A stretch of DNA of 64,000 nucleotides from Luteibacter sp. dw_328 (lineage in GTDB: Bacteria > Pseudomonadota > Gammaproteobacteria > Xanthomonadales > Rhodanobacteraceae), in NCBI RefSeq assembly GCF_018449605.1, contig NZ_JAAVUW010000005.1:248001-312000 (forward strand), in the 5' to 3' direction. Each line of letters begins with the position of its first letter. Positions within the stretch are counted from its first letter, which is position 1. The position numbers were made by a program, and so were the translations under genes. The notes beneath the pieces are model-generated. The model was not told the origin of the DNA. It saw nothing but the letters and a program-made list of their open reading frames with translations, and did not search any database. Positions 46,387 through 54,481 of the stretch are shown in pieces.

Positions 46387-48684
46387 ATGACCCTGTTCCC
46401 CACGGATGGACGCGCCCTTGCGCGTGCCGTCGCCTGCGCCCTTGGCGCGGCCTGCCTGCCTGTCCACGCCGCCGACGGCCCCGATGACCCGCAACACGCG
46501 ACCACCCTGCGTGAAGTGCGTGTCTCAGCCGCCAGCCATGGCGCGCCGGTGGATCCCGACCTACCCGCCGCCGTCGAGACGATCACCGCCGAACAGCTGG
46601 ACCATCTCAACGTGATCAACGCCGAGGATGCGCTGAAGTACCTGCCTTCCTTCGGCATCCGCAAGCGCTTCACCGGCGACGAAAATGCCACCTTCTCCGT
46701 GCGCGGCACCAGCAACCAGCAGAGTGCGCGCGGGCTGGTCTACCTCGATGGCCTGCTACTTTCCAACCTGCTAGGCAACAACTGGGCAAATCCGCCGCGA
46801 TGGTCGATGGCCTTCCCCGAGAACCTCTCGCGCGTCGATGTGATCTACGGCGCTTACTCCGCGCTTTACCCGGGCAACGCCATCGGCGCGACCGTGCTGA
46901 TGACCACGCGCATGCCGGAGAAGCTCGAGGTCACGGGGGATGTGCAGGCATTCACCCAGCACGTACACACGTACGGTGTCGATCGCGACTACGGCGGCAG
47001 CCGGCAGACGGCGACCCTCGGCGACCGCGATGGTCGCTTTGCCTTCCTGATCGGGGTGTCGCATCTTCAGGCCAACGGCCAGCCACTGGTCTACGCCACG
47101 CAGAATCGATCTACCGTGCCGGGCACGCGCAATCCGGTCACCGGGGCCATCGGCGACACGGGCGCCAACGGCCTGCCGCGAGAGGTACTCGGGATCAATA
47201 GCGAGGGTCAGGAGGCGAGTAGCCAGGACGAAGCGCACGCGCGCCTGACCTATGACATCACGCCCGAACTCACCGCGGCGGTCACCGCGGGCTATTGGAA
47301 GCAGGACCTGTCGCACCGCACGGCGTCCTTCCTGCGCGATGCGAACGGCCAGCCCGTGTTGTCCGGACCGGTGACGATAGGCGGGCAGCAGTACACCGTG
47401 CCCGCCAACTTCTTTGCCCCGAGCACACGGCAGAGCCGGAATTATCTGTACGGCGTGTCACTGGGAACCCATCGTGACAGCGGATGGAACGTCGAAGGCG
47501 ACGCGTCTTACTTCGACATGGACCGGAACCGCGACCGCGTCGCCAATGCGGTGACCGACAATGGCGCGGGGCTGCTCACCGCTGGCGACGGCAGCCGCTG
47601 GCGCACGCTCGACCTGCGCGCCAGTCATACGCCCGACAGCCTCGAGGCCAACACACATTCGGTGAGCTTCGGCTATCACTTTGATGGCTATGCGCTGGAC
47701 AACGCCACGTACAACCTTGCCAATTGGCGCAACGGTGACGCGGGTGCCCTGACGAGCGCTAACGGCGGCAGCACGCAAACGCAGGCGGTCTATCTGCAAG
47801 ACGCGTGGCAGCTGATCGACCGCTGGCGGCTTACCGTGGGCGCGCGCTACGAACAGTGGCGTGCGTTCGACGGATCGCGCTCGACGTCGACGGCCACGGT
47901 CGGCTACCCAGAGCGAAAGGAATCACATACCTCGCCCAAGGCCTCGCTGGCGTACGACGCCAGTGACACGGTAACCCTTCGCCTGTCCGGCGCACGGGCC
48001 TATCGCTTCCCCACGGTGAACGAGTTGTTCCAGGGCACGTTCAACGGCATCGCGCTGATCAACAACGATCCCAACCTGAAGCCCGAGAACGACCTCTCGC
48101 GTGAATTTTCCACGGAGTGGTACCAGCCCAACGGTGTGGCCCGCTTCACGATTTACCGCAGCGATACGCGCAATACTCTGTTCAGCCAGACCGACACCAC
48201 GGTATTCCCGAATGTCACCAGCGTGCAGAACGTCGGCCTCGTACGCACACGCGGCGCCGAGGCGAGCTACGACGGCACCGGCGTCTGGTGGCCGATGTTC
48301 GACCTCAGTGCCAACGCGGCATATACGCAGGCGACGACGGTGACCAATGCGCGTAATCCCGCGTCCGAAGGCAAGCAGTTCTATCGCATTCCGCGCTGGC
48401 GGGCGAACGTGATCGGCACGTATCACGCCAGCGAGCATGTCGCCATGACTCTCGCCGGGCGCTATTCCGGGCGCCAGTACAACACCCTCGATCACAGCGA
48501 CATCGACCCGGACACGTTCGGCGGTGCCAGCGCCTTCCTTACATTCGATGCCAAGCTGACGTGGAAAGTCAGTGACCACGTGGAACTCGGCGCGGGCGTC
48601 GACAACCTCACCAACCGCCGCTATTACGTGTATTACCCGTACCCGTCGCGGAGCTACCTGGTGGAGGCCAAGTTCCGGCTCTGA
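46387..48684 (+). CDS. TonB-dependent outer-membrane receptor
   Basis: 765-residue receptor. A signal peptide ends in PVHAA near residue 31, then a TonB box-like LREVRVSA, a plug domain (AVETITAEQLDHLNVINAED, RGTSNQQSARGLVYLDG, VDVIYGAYSALYPGNAIGATV) and a 22-strand barrel ending in YLVEAKFRL. A longer frame without a start near a ribosome site was not used. The DUF2946 neighbour suggests a metal or metallophore ligand, but no ligand-specific motif was recognised. Its last 31 bases overlap the convergent lanthipeptide synthetase gene. Confidence 0.92.
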   Translation: MTLFPTDGRALARAVACALGAACLPVHAADGPDDPQHATTLREVRVSAASHGAPVDPDLPAAVETITAEQLDHLNVINAEDALKYLPSFGIRKRFTGDENATFSVRGTSNQQSARGLVYLDGLLLSNLLGNNWANPPRWSMAFPENLSRVDVIYGAYSALYPGNAIGATVLMTTRMPEKLEVTGDVQAFTQHVHTYGVDRDYGGSRQTATLGDRDGRFAFLIGVSHLQANGQPLVYATQNRSTVPGTRNPVTGAIGDTGANGLPREVLGINSEGQEASSQDEAHARLTYDITPELTAAVTAGYWKQDLSHRTASFLRDANGQPVLSGPVTIGGQQYTVPANFFAPSTRQSRNYLYGVSLGTHRDSGWNVEGDASYFDMDRNRDRVANAVTDNGAGLLTAGDGSRWRTLDLRASHTPDSLEANTHSVSFGYHFDGYALDNATYNLANWRNGDAGALTSANGGSTQTQAVYLQDAWQLIDRWRLTVGARYEQWRAFDGSRSTSTATVGYPERKESHTSPKASLAYDASDTVTLRLSGARAYRFPTVNELFQGTFNGIALINNDPNLKPENDLSREFSTEWYQPNGVARFTIYRSDTRNTLFSQTDTTVFPNVTSVQNVGLVRTRGAEASYDGTGVWWPMFDLSANAAYTQATTVTNARNPASEGKQFYRIPRWRANVIGTYHASEHVAMTLAGRYSGRQYNTLDHSDIDPDTFGGASAFLTFDAKLTWKVSDHVELGAGVDNLTNRRYYVYYPYPSRSYLVEAKFRL

Positions 48685-51344
48685 CGTATCGGTGTCGGCA
48701 GGTGTTCGTCGAGCATGAAGGCCGCCGGTGCATCGCGCCGCAGTCGGTCGAAGAACGAACCGACGCCCACGCCGCCCGTGGCCAGGTCGCAACTGATGCG
48801 CAGCAATTCGGTACCAGGCACGGCGAGCCCCTCCTCGCGCTGGATGAGGAAGGGCTCGATGCCGTGCGCCACGCGAAGGGCGCCTTCGCGATAGATCGAA
48901 GCGCGTTCGGGCATGAAGTGCGCAAGGTCCAGAAGCGTCTCGCCGATACCAGCGAGCCCCTCAAAAAGGCCCGGGCTGATCGCGTGGCTGCGTAGCAAGT
49001 CTTCCTCGCTGGCGAGCAATACATCCCGGTAGTGCGCCTCACCTGTGAACGCTAGAAAACGGGCAACCACGGCCGTGACTCCAGCCGTTCCCCTCCTCAG
49101 GTAGGGCACTGAAGGGAAGGGCCCCCGGGACATCGGCCATGTCCAGGCACCATCCGCATTGCTGCGCCGCTGCGCGAGGTCGTAGGCGAGGCCGGCCGTT
49201 GCGCCCCGGAGGAAACGTGGTTCACCGGTGGCTACGTGCAGGTGGAGAAGGAACAAGGCGATTCCCGCCGCACCATGCGCGAGGCCGATCGGTTGCTGAT
49301 CGCCATCGGGCCAGCGCAGCGTTTCGTCGTCCTCGGTGATCGCGGCGGACAAAAGTTCGTCACCTGCTCGCGCGGCTGCTGTGAGAAAGCCGCCATCCGC
49401 TGTTTCGTGCCATGCCTTGATACGGGCAAACCCCCAACCGGCGATGCCCTCGTACAGCCCGGGGCATTCCCGGATACCGCCCTCGAGCGAGTCCGGGCGC
49501 AGCAGCGCCACCGCACGTTCGGCGTCACCGGCCTCGAAGAGGACCCATGCGATACCGGCGTCCCCAGACATCAGGCTCACGCCACGCTGCCGGGGCTCAT
49601 CGACGCCGGAAAGCAGATAGTCGCGCAGCCCGTCCGGCGGCACACGCGCACCGCGTAGATAGGCATGCAGGATGCCGGCGGCACCATGGGCGACACCCCA
49701 GGGGTGAGTCTCGAAGACATCGGGGGCAGCGGGCACGAATCGATCCGGTCTTGCGTGCACCGCCTGCGCCGTGACGTAGCCGAACAGCTTATCTGCATGC
49801 TCCGCCAAGGGCGGAGTAAGACGATTGCGATGGGGCACCGGTGCGGTACCCGCCTCCACGCATGCAAGGCTGGCCCGTAAGGCGGTCATCACTGTCGTCG
49901 GTGACGGCCGTGCCGTTGGTCTCGTATCCAGTAACTGGCCAATCGCTTCGGCCAGCGCGTCGGGGTATCCCATGTCTGCGCTCAGCCGGCGGGCGAAGCG
50001 CAGCGCGACGCTCCGGTCCAGGGGCAGCATCGCGTTCACGGGAATCATGGCTGCCAACAGGTTCGCGCCGAAGGCATAGCGATCTTCGCTCACCGCCGCC
50101 TCGTGATCCTTGGGTAGCGGATCGCCCGAGGCGAACCCCGGTGTCCGAAAAGGCATGGGCGCGTCGAGCCCGTGCTCAACGGCCGCCTCCAGATCGATCA
50201 GCCGTATCTCGCCCGTGGCATCCACGATGATGTTATGGAATGAGAGGTCACCCAGTGACACGCCGACCGCGTGGACCCGCTGGATCGCATCGGCGAGGCG
50301 ACCGAATACCGCGACGACATCGGTGAGGAAACCGGCCACGTCGTCCCTGGTAGCCCGTGTTTTCAGCCAGGGGTAGCGCTTGCCCAGCCAGGATCGAAGC
50401 GTAGGCCCTCGCAGGTACTCCTCGACCAGGAAACCATGTTCGCCTTCCTCGAAGCATGCGATCGGCTGCGGCGCGATGCCGAGGGACGCCAGGCGTCGAA
50501 GCAGGCGGAACTCCTTGCGTAGGTTGTCCTTGGCTGTTTCGCCATAGCCGACATACGGGCGGGCCTCCTTGATGACGACGCGACGCCCTTCGTGCAAATC
50601 GTCGGCGAGGTAAACCCCACCCGCGGAGGAAAATGCCAGGGCCTCGTGCACCCGGTAGCGGCCACCTCCCAGCAGGACAGAAGGCGCCGGCTCGGTGGGA
50701 GCGGCGGTGCCAAAGGGGTCGCGTAGCCAGTCGGAAAGTCGAAACCGCGGCAGGCGATCATCGGGTTCCACGGCGTCATCGGGGCGCCGCAGCAACCATT
50801 CGTGGCGCCCGCCCGGCGACACACGAAAATCCGAGACGATGCCGCCATAGCGGTAGTGGAGTACGCGCGAGTCATCGTAGCGGCGATCGGTAAGGACGTA
50901 CGGCCCGATATACCCCGACAGCGCCGCATGAAGATTGGCCATGACCTGACGGAAGTCGTCCACATTGCGCGGGTACACCGTAATGAACTTGCCCGATCCA
51001 CTTCGCGGCCAGCGTTTGCCGTTGATAGCGGCGAGCATGCCCTGATCCGCGGCGAACTTGAATGCGGTACCGGACTCGGCGAGAACCGCCGTGGCGACGG
51101 ACAGCACGATGTGTGCGGTAGAAGCGATCGAGGAGATGTGGATCTTCCAACCTTGTGTCGGCAGCACGGCGTTCGCGGGCCGACAGTGCACCCATATACC
51201 CGACCGCTGGATCGACCAGTGCGCGGGAAGCACGCGCCTGGCCGGGGAGATGAAGTCGGCCTCCTGCACAGCGCGACGTGCATAAGGTTCGAAAAACTCG
51301 CGATCGACCGCGGTGTACTGCAACAACTGGGCGCGTCGTTCCAT
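48654..51344 (-). CDS. Class III lanthipeptide synthetase (LanKC-like)
   Basis: 896-residue three-domain enzyme expected to phosphorylate and eliminate Ser/Thr and then form (methyl)lanthionine or labionin rings. The N-terminal lyase domain (about 60-200) has WKIHIS (66-71), FKF (96-98) and SGKFITVYP (117-125). The kinase domain (about 228-500) has VVIKE with Lys259, LGDLSFHN with Asp366 and IDLE with Asp384 in place of DFG. The C-terminal LanC-like domain (about 540-896) has the repeats VAHGAAGIL, LAHGAAGIA, RRGTAGV and FEGLAGIG. It lacks the Cys-Cys-His zinc set of NisC-type cyclases, as class III enzymes do. The start at 51344 has a GGGAGG site; a longer frame covers the precursor gene and is rejected. 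Confidence 0.92.
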   Translation of the reverse strand: MERRAQLLQYTAVDREFFEPYARRAVQEADFISPARRVLPAHWSIQRSGIWVHCRPANAVLPTQGWKIHISSIASTAHIVLSVATAVLAESGTAFKFAADQGMLAAINGKRWPRSGSGKFITVYPRNVDDFRQVMANLHAALSGYIGPYVLTDRRYDDSRVLHYRYGGIVSDFRVSPGGRHEWLLRRPDDAVEPDDRLPRFRLSDWLRDPFGTAAPTEPAPSVLLGGGRYRVHEALAFSSAGGVYLADDLHEGRRVVIKEARPYVGYGETAKDNLRKEFRLLRRLASLGIAPQPIACFEEGEHGFLVEEYLRGPTLRSWLGKRYPWLKTRATRDDVAGFLTDVVAVFGRLADAIQRVHAVGVSLGDLSFHNIIVDATGEIRLIDLEAAVEHGLDAPMPFRTPGFASGDPLPKDHEAAVSEDRYAFGANLLAAMIPVNAMLPLDRSVALRFARRLSADMGYPDALAEAIGQLLDTRPTARPSPTTVMTALRASLACVEAGTAPVPHRNRLTPPLAEHADKLFGYVTAQAVHARPDRFVPAAPDVFETHPWGVAHGAAGILHAYLRGARVPPDGLRDYLLSGVDEPRQRGVSLMSGDAGIAWVLFEAGDAERAVALLRPDSLEGGIRECPGLYEGIAGWGFARIKAWHETADGGFLTAAARAGDELLSAAITEDDETLRWPDGDQQPIGLAHGAAGIALFLLHLHVATGEPRFLRGATAGLAYDLAQRRSNADGAWTWPMSRGPFPSVPYLRRGTAGVTAVVARFLAFTGEAHYRDVLLASEEDLLRSHAISPGLFEGLAGIGETLLDLAHFMPERASIYREGALRVAHGIEPFLIQREEGLAVPGTELLRISCDLATGGVGVGSFFDRLRRDAPAAFMLDEHLPTPIRQSRNLASTR

Positions 51345-51377
51345 AGCGAGCCAATCCTCCCTGTTCGGATGCAACCC

Positions 51378-51413
51378 GGCACGCGGGGCGGCCCGGACGC
51401 CGTCCCGCGTGCC
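51378..51413 (-). terminator. Attenuator-like hairpin between precursor and synthetase genes
   Basis: On the minus strand 10-base arms GGCACGCGGG / CCCGCGTGCC enclose a further 4-base stem CGGC / GCCG with a 6-base loop; one A-C mismatch separates the two stems. It begins 14 bases after the precursor stop and ends 33 bases before the synthetase start. No U-run follows, so partial read-through or RNA protection is likely. This would give more precursor than enzyme. Confidence 0.7.
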
Positions 51414-51427
51414 TTCGCTTGCCCGTG

Positions 51428-51559
51428 TTACTCCGCGAAGCCGTCCATTTGGTAGATGGAGCAATGAGTGTCGCTGCACGACGTCACACCCTCGCCACCC
51501 TCGTTGTGATCCCAACCAGGATGGGTTGCGAGGTTCTGCAGATCGAGTACGTGTGGCAT
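51428..51559 (-). CDS. Class III-like lanthipeptide precursor (43 aa)
   Basis: Small gene below usual length cut-offs. The ATG at 51559 has AAAGGA six bases upstream and the frame ends in TAA at 51428. The leader starts MPHVLDLQNL; VLDLQNL (residues 4-10) matches the ILxLQ-type recognition motif of class III leaders. A Gly/Glu-rich link with GG at 21-22 leads to the core-like region TSCSDTHCS (26-34). Within it T26-x2-S29-x3-C33 fits the labionin pattern (Ser/Thr)-x2-Ser-x3-Cys, and C28 is a second thiol. It lies directly before the class III synthetase gene on the same strand. Function is inferred; no homologue search was possible. Confidence 0.82.
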   Translation of the reverse strand: MPHVLDLQNLATHPGWDHNEGGEGVTSCSDTHCSIYQMDGFAE

Positions 51560-51593
51560 GACTATTCCTTTAGTTCCGCGATGTGTTCGAGCC

Positions 51594-51653
51594 GAATCTA
51601 GGGTGCGTTCAGTGCCCCAGCCAGTGCCCGGGGCGATCGTTCAGGGGATGAAC
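51594..51653 (-). promoter_or_regulatory. Control region of the precursor gene with GTTCA-N5-TGAAC palindrome
   Basis: A perfect palindrome GTTCATCCCCTGAAC lies at 51653-51639. Downstream there is TAGATT (51600-51595) as a possible sigma-70 -10 box. Overlapping this is CTGGGGCACTGAACGCA (51620-51604), whose GG-N10-GC spacing fits a sigma-54 core. A direct repeat GGGCACTG occurs at 51629-51622 and 51617-51610. The region lies between the histidine kinase stop and the precursor start; which promoter is used is not decided by sequence. Confidence 0.45.
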
Positions 51654-51672
51654 CTGCGCATTCGATGGATTT

Positions 51673-53091
51673 CTATCGGGCGTGACCGCTTTTGAGTGCC
51701 TTCGCTGTCCGGAACCGGACAGCGCGGTCCGCAGCCGGACACAACGGCAGCCGCACGGTGGCCACGACGCCCTTCGCATCGCTGCGCGCGGCGAGGTCGA
51801 CTGTTCCACCGTGCGCTTCGACGATCAGGCGCGTCAGCGTGAGGCCGATGCCCGACCCCTCGGGCTTCGTGGTGAAGAAAGGCACGAAGAGACCGTCGCT
51901 GGCGGGCAGCCCGCTGCCCTCATCCTCGATCGTCACACGCGCGTAGTCCTCTTCGATGCGCCAGTCGACGCGAACGCCGCCGCCCGTCGCCAGCGTGGCC
52001 TCGACCGCGTTTCGCATGAGGTTGATGAAAGCCTGGCCCAGCTGGTCTTCGTCACCGTCGATGGTCACCGCCGAAGCGCCATGGACGTCGATGATCTTCC
52101 GCTGTTCGAGCCGTGCGAAGCGCAGCAACGCGACGTCGAGGCGGAAGGGGCGACGTTGCAGGGGAGGCAGACGCGCCAGGCGGCCATAGCCGGCGAGGAA
52201 GCGTGTCAGGGAGTGGGCGCGCCGGCCGATCACTTCGAGACCGAGGCGGAGCTCGTCAACGGTTGTTGCGCGATCGCCCGCGTCGAGCAGGGTTGAGAGA
52301 CTGCCCGCCAGAGAGCCGATCGGGGCGAGTGAGTTGTTCAGCTCGTGACTGAGCACGCGAATCAGTCGCTGCCACGCGCGTCGCTCCTCCTCACTCAATG
52401 CGGCACTCAAGTCGTGAAGCATCACCATCGTGTGCTCCGTTCCCTCGCTGTACCAGACCGCCCGGCGCACCGCCCAGCGACCGTTGGCCGCAGGAAACCG
52501 GTGGGTGAGAATGGCTCCGTCAGCAGCCCCAAGCGGGACGGACAAGCCGAGTGAGTCCGTGTCATGTCCAACGATAGACGCGCGCTCGCCACCAATCAGC
52601 CGCCTGGCGGCCGGGTTGATAAACGTCACGCGAGTCTTGTCGTCGACGACGAAAACCGCGCTATGCAGTGCAACCAGGGTCTTGCCCAGGAAGCGGGAAG
52701 CCTCAGTACGCTTGCGCCTCCCCGCGCGCAGGTCGTCGGTCAGCACGTTCACGTCCGCAATCATGCCTTGCAGGGGATCGCGGCCGGGACGAACCCTTCC
52801 GCGCATGCTGTAGTCGCCTTCACGTACGGCGAGCAGCAGGTCGAAGACCGTCCCCAACGTGGCAACCAGGCGATTGCCACGTATCCAGCCGACGAGGACA
52901 CTCAGCAGAAGTCCGGTGCCAAACAGAACGGCCCGCAAGGCCCCGGAGAGTCCATCGAGGGTGGCAAGCAGCGCGCCGCTCACGATGAGCGGTGTCAGGA
53001 GGACCCCGACCCAGAGTGTCGCCTCGATGCGCAGTACCGTGGAGCGATCGCGCACCGCCTTGGCAGGGCGCGGGGGACGAGCCGGGGCCAT
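51673..53091 (-). CDS. Membrane sensor histidine kinase (NtrY-like)
   Basis: 472-residue kinase. Two membrane segments (about 22-44 and 52-70) with almost no periplasmic loop suggest sensing within the membrane or cytoplasm. A HAMP-like linker, a PAS domain (about 135-230) and HisKA with His249 (RVLSHELNNSLAPIGS) follow. The ATPase has NLMRNAVEA, DEGSGLP and GSGIGLTL. The start at 53091 has an AGAGG site. It lies 13 bases after the response-regulator stop and 113 bases before the precursor gene, so it probably controls the lanthipeptide locus. Confidence 0.92.
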   Translation of the reverse strand: MAPARPPRPAKAVRDRSTVLRIEATLWVGVLLTPLIVSGALLATLDGLSGALRAVLFGTGLLLSVLVGWIRGNRLVATLGTVFDLLLAVREGDYSMRGRVRPGRDPLQGMIADVNVLTDDLRAGRRKRTEASRFLGKTLVALHSAVFVVDDKTRVTFINPAARRLIGGERASIVGHDTDSLGLSVPLGAADGAILTHRFPAANGRWAVRRAVWYSEGTEHTMVMLHDLSAALSEEERRAWQRLIRVLSHELNNSLAPIGSLAGSLSTLLDAGDRATTVDELRLGLEVIGRRAHSLTRFLAGYGRLARLPPLQRRPFRLDVALLRFARLEQRKIIDVHGASAVTIDGDEDQLGQAFINLMRNAVEATLATGGGVRVDWRIEEDYARVTIEDEGSGLPASDGLFVPFFTTKPEGSGIGLTLTRLIVEAHGGTVDLAARSDAKGVVATVRLPLCPAADRAVRFRTAKALKSGHAR

Positions 53092-53104
53092 GTCTGTCGG
53101 CCTC

Positions 53105-54481
53105 TCAGTCCACAGGCTCGAAGCTGCTTCGGAGACGGCGCTTGTCGAGGCGGCGATACAACGACTGTCGTGAAATGCCCAGTGCATCGGCGGCACGCTG
53201 AAGGTTGTGATCGTTGCGATCCATAGCCTGCCGTATGAGCATATCTTCGGCTTCGGGAAGTGTGAGTCGGTCCAGCAACAGAGGCGATCCCGTCTGCTTA
53301 CTCAGATTCAGGCCCTCCACATCGATCTCATCGCGATCGGCCAGTAAGACTGCCCGCTCCACCGCATGCTCCAACTCGCGGACATTTCCCGGCCAGTCGT
53401 AGGTGCGCAAGAGACGTTCAGCCGACGGCGCCATGAACATGCAGTCCCGCTGGCGACGGCGACATTCGCGCAGGAGGAAGTGTCGGGCCAGCGGAACGAT
53501 GTCTTCGAATCGTTCGCGCAACGGGGGCAGACGTATCTGCATCGCGTTGAGACGATAGAGGAGATCGCGTCGGAATCGATCGGCACGAACCGCCTCGCCC
53601 AGGTCGGCGTTGGTGACAGAGATCACCCGCACATTCACCCGGTGCGTGCGAGCCGACCCGGAATGCTCCAGTTCACCTTCTTCGAGCACCCGCAGCAGCT
53701 TCACCTGCTGGCTCATCGGTATATTGCCGATCTCCTCCATGATCAGGCTGCCCCCACAGGCCAACTCGAAGCGCCCGGGCCGCGGCCTCGGATCATCGTC
53801 GCCGAACATTTCGTCGACGAAGCGGGATTCGGGGAGGCTACCCATATCGACGCGGATCACGGGTCCTTCCGCGCGCGACGACATGGTGTGAATCTCGCGG
53901 GCCAATAGGGATTTCCCCGTCCCATTCTCGCCGAGGACAAGGACATTCGAGTCGCCCGGAGCGATACGGGATGCCAGCTTCATCACCTCGCGCATCGCCG
54001 TCGACTCCCATGCCCGCCACACGTCGGTCATCTCCCTGCCCAGCGCGTTCTCGGCACGAAGGCGTCGGTTCTCCTCGCGAATCGTGCGCAACGCGATCTG
54101 GCTGCGCACGGTATGGACGACTCGTTCGTTGATCCAGGGCTTCTCGATGAAGTCTGCTGCGCCAAGCCGCATGGCATGGACGGCAAGATCGACGCTGCCC
54201 CAGGCGGTCATCGCCACGAGCGGGAGATCGGGTACTTCTTCGCGGAGGCGGGCGATCAGTTCCATGCCTTCCCGACCGGACGTTGTGTCGGCGGTGTAGT
54301 TGAGGTCAAGGACGGCACAGGAGAATTCGACGCGCGATACCGCGTCAAGGGCCGCCGCAGGTGAAGTGACTTCCACAGACGGAATGTCCGCGGAGCGGAA
54401 AAGCAGGCGTAGTGAAACCAGTACGTCGGCCTGGTCGTCGACGATAAGCACGGGGAGTGGGGGCGCGCAGAGCATGGTCAT
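53105..54481 (-). CDS. NtrC-family response regulator lacking the GAFTGA loop
   Basis: 458-residue regulator. The receiver domain has the acidic pair at 15-16, phospho-acceptor Asp59 (VLDL) and Lys114. The AAA+ domain has Walker A GENGTGKS (184-191). After MFG (225-227) the sequence runs DDDPRPRPGRFE, so the sigma-54 contact loop GAFTGA is deleted, and Walker B reads LIMEEI instead of LFLDEI. A Fis-type helix-turn-helix ends the protein (NLQRAADALGISRQSLYRRL). Loss of GAFTGA suggests it acts without sigma-54, like TyrR or Rhodobacter NtrC. It overlaps the permease stop by four bases. Confidence 0.93.
   Translation of the reverse strand: MTMLCAPPLPVLIVDDQADVLVSLRLLFRSADIPSVEVTSPAAALDAVSRVEFSCAVLDLNYTADTTSGREGMELIARLREEVPDLPLVAMTAWGSVDLAVHAMRLGAADFIEKPWINERVVHTVRSQIALRTIREENRRLRAENALGREMTDVWRAWESTAMREVMKLASRIAPGDSNVLVLGENGTGKSLLAREIHTMSSRAEGPVIRVDMGSLPESRFVDEMFGDDDPRPRPGRFELACGGSLIMEEIGNIPMSQQVKLLRVLEEGELEHSGSARTHRVNVRVISVTNADLGEAVRADRFRRDLLYRLNAMQIRLPPLRERFEDIVPLARHFLLRECRRRQRDCMFMAPSAERLLRTYDWPGNVRELEHAVERAVLLADRDEIDVEGLNLSKQTGSPLLLDRLTLPEAEDMLIRQAMDRNDHNLQRAADALGISRQSLYRRLDKRRLRSSFEPVD

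Noticed and set aside
51345-51515. In-frame N-terminal extension of the lanthipeptide synthetase
   Set aside because: It would read through the attenuator hairpin and the precursor gene in another frame, and the ATG at 51344 has a good ribosome site.
51419-51601. 60-residue plus-strand frame across the precursor gene
   Set aside because: It is antisense to the precursor, has no ribosome site or domain, and has no partner on its strand.
51604-51620. Confident sigma-54 promoter for the precursor gene
   Set aside because: GG-N10-GC spacing is right, but the rest of the consensus is poor and the nearby regulator lacks GAFTGA; kept only as one of two readings.
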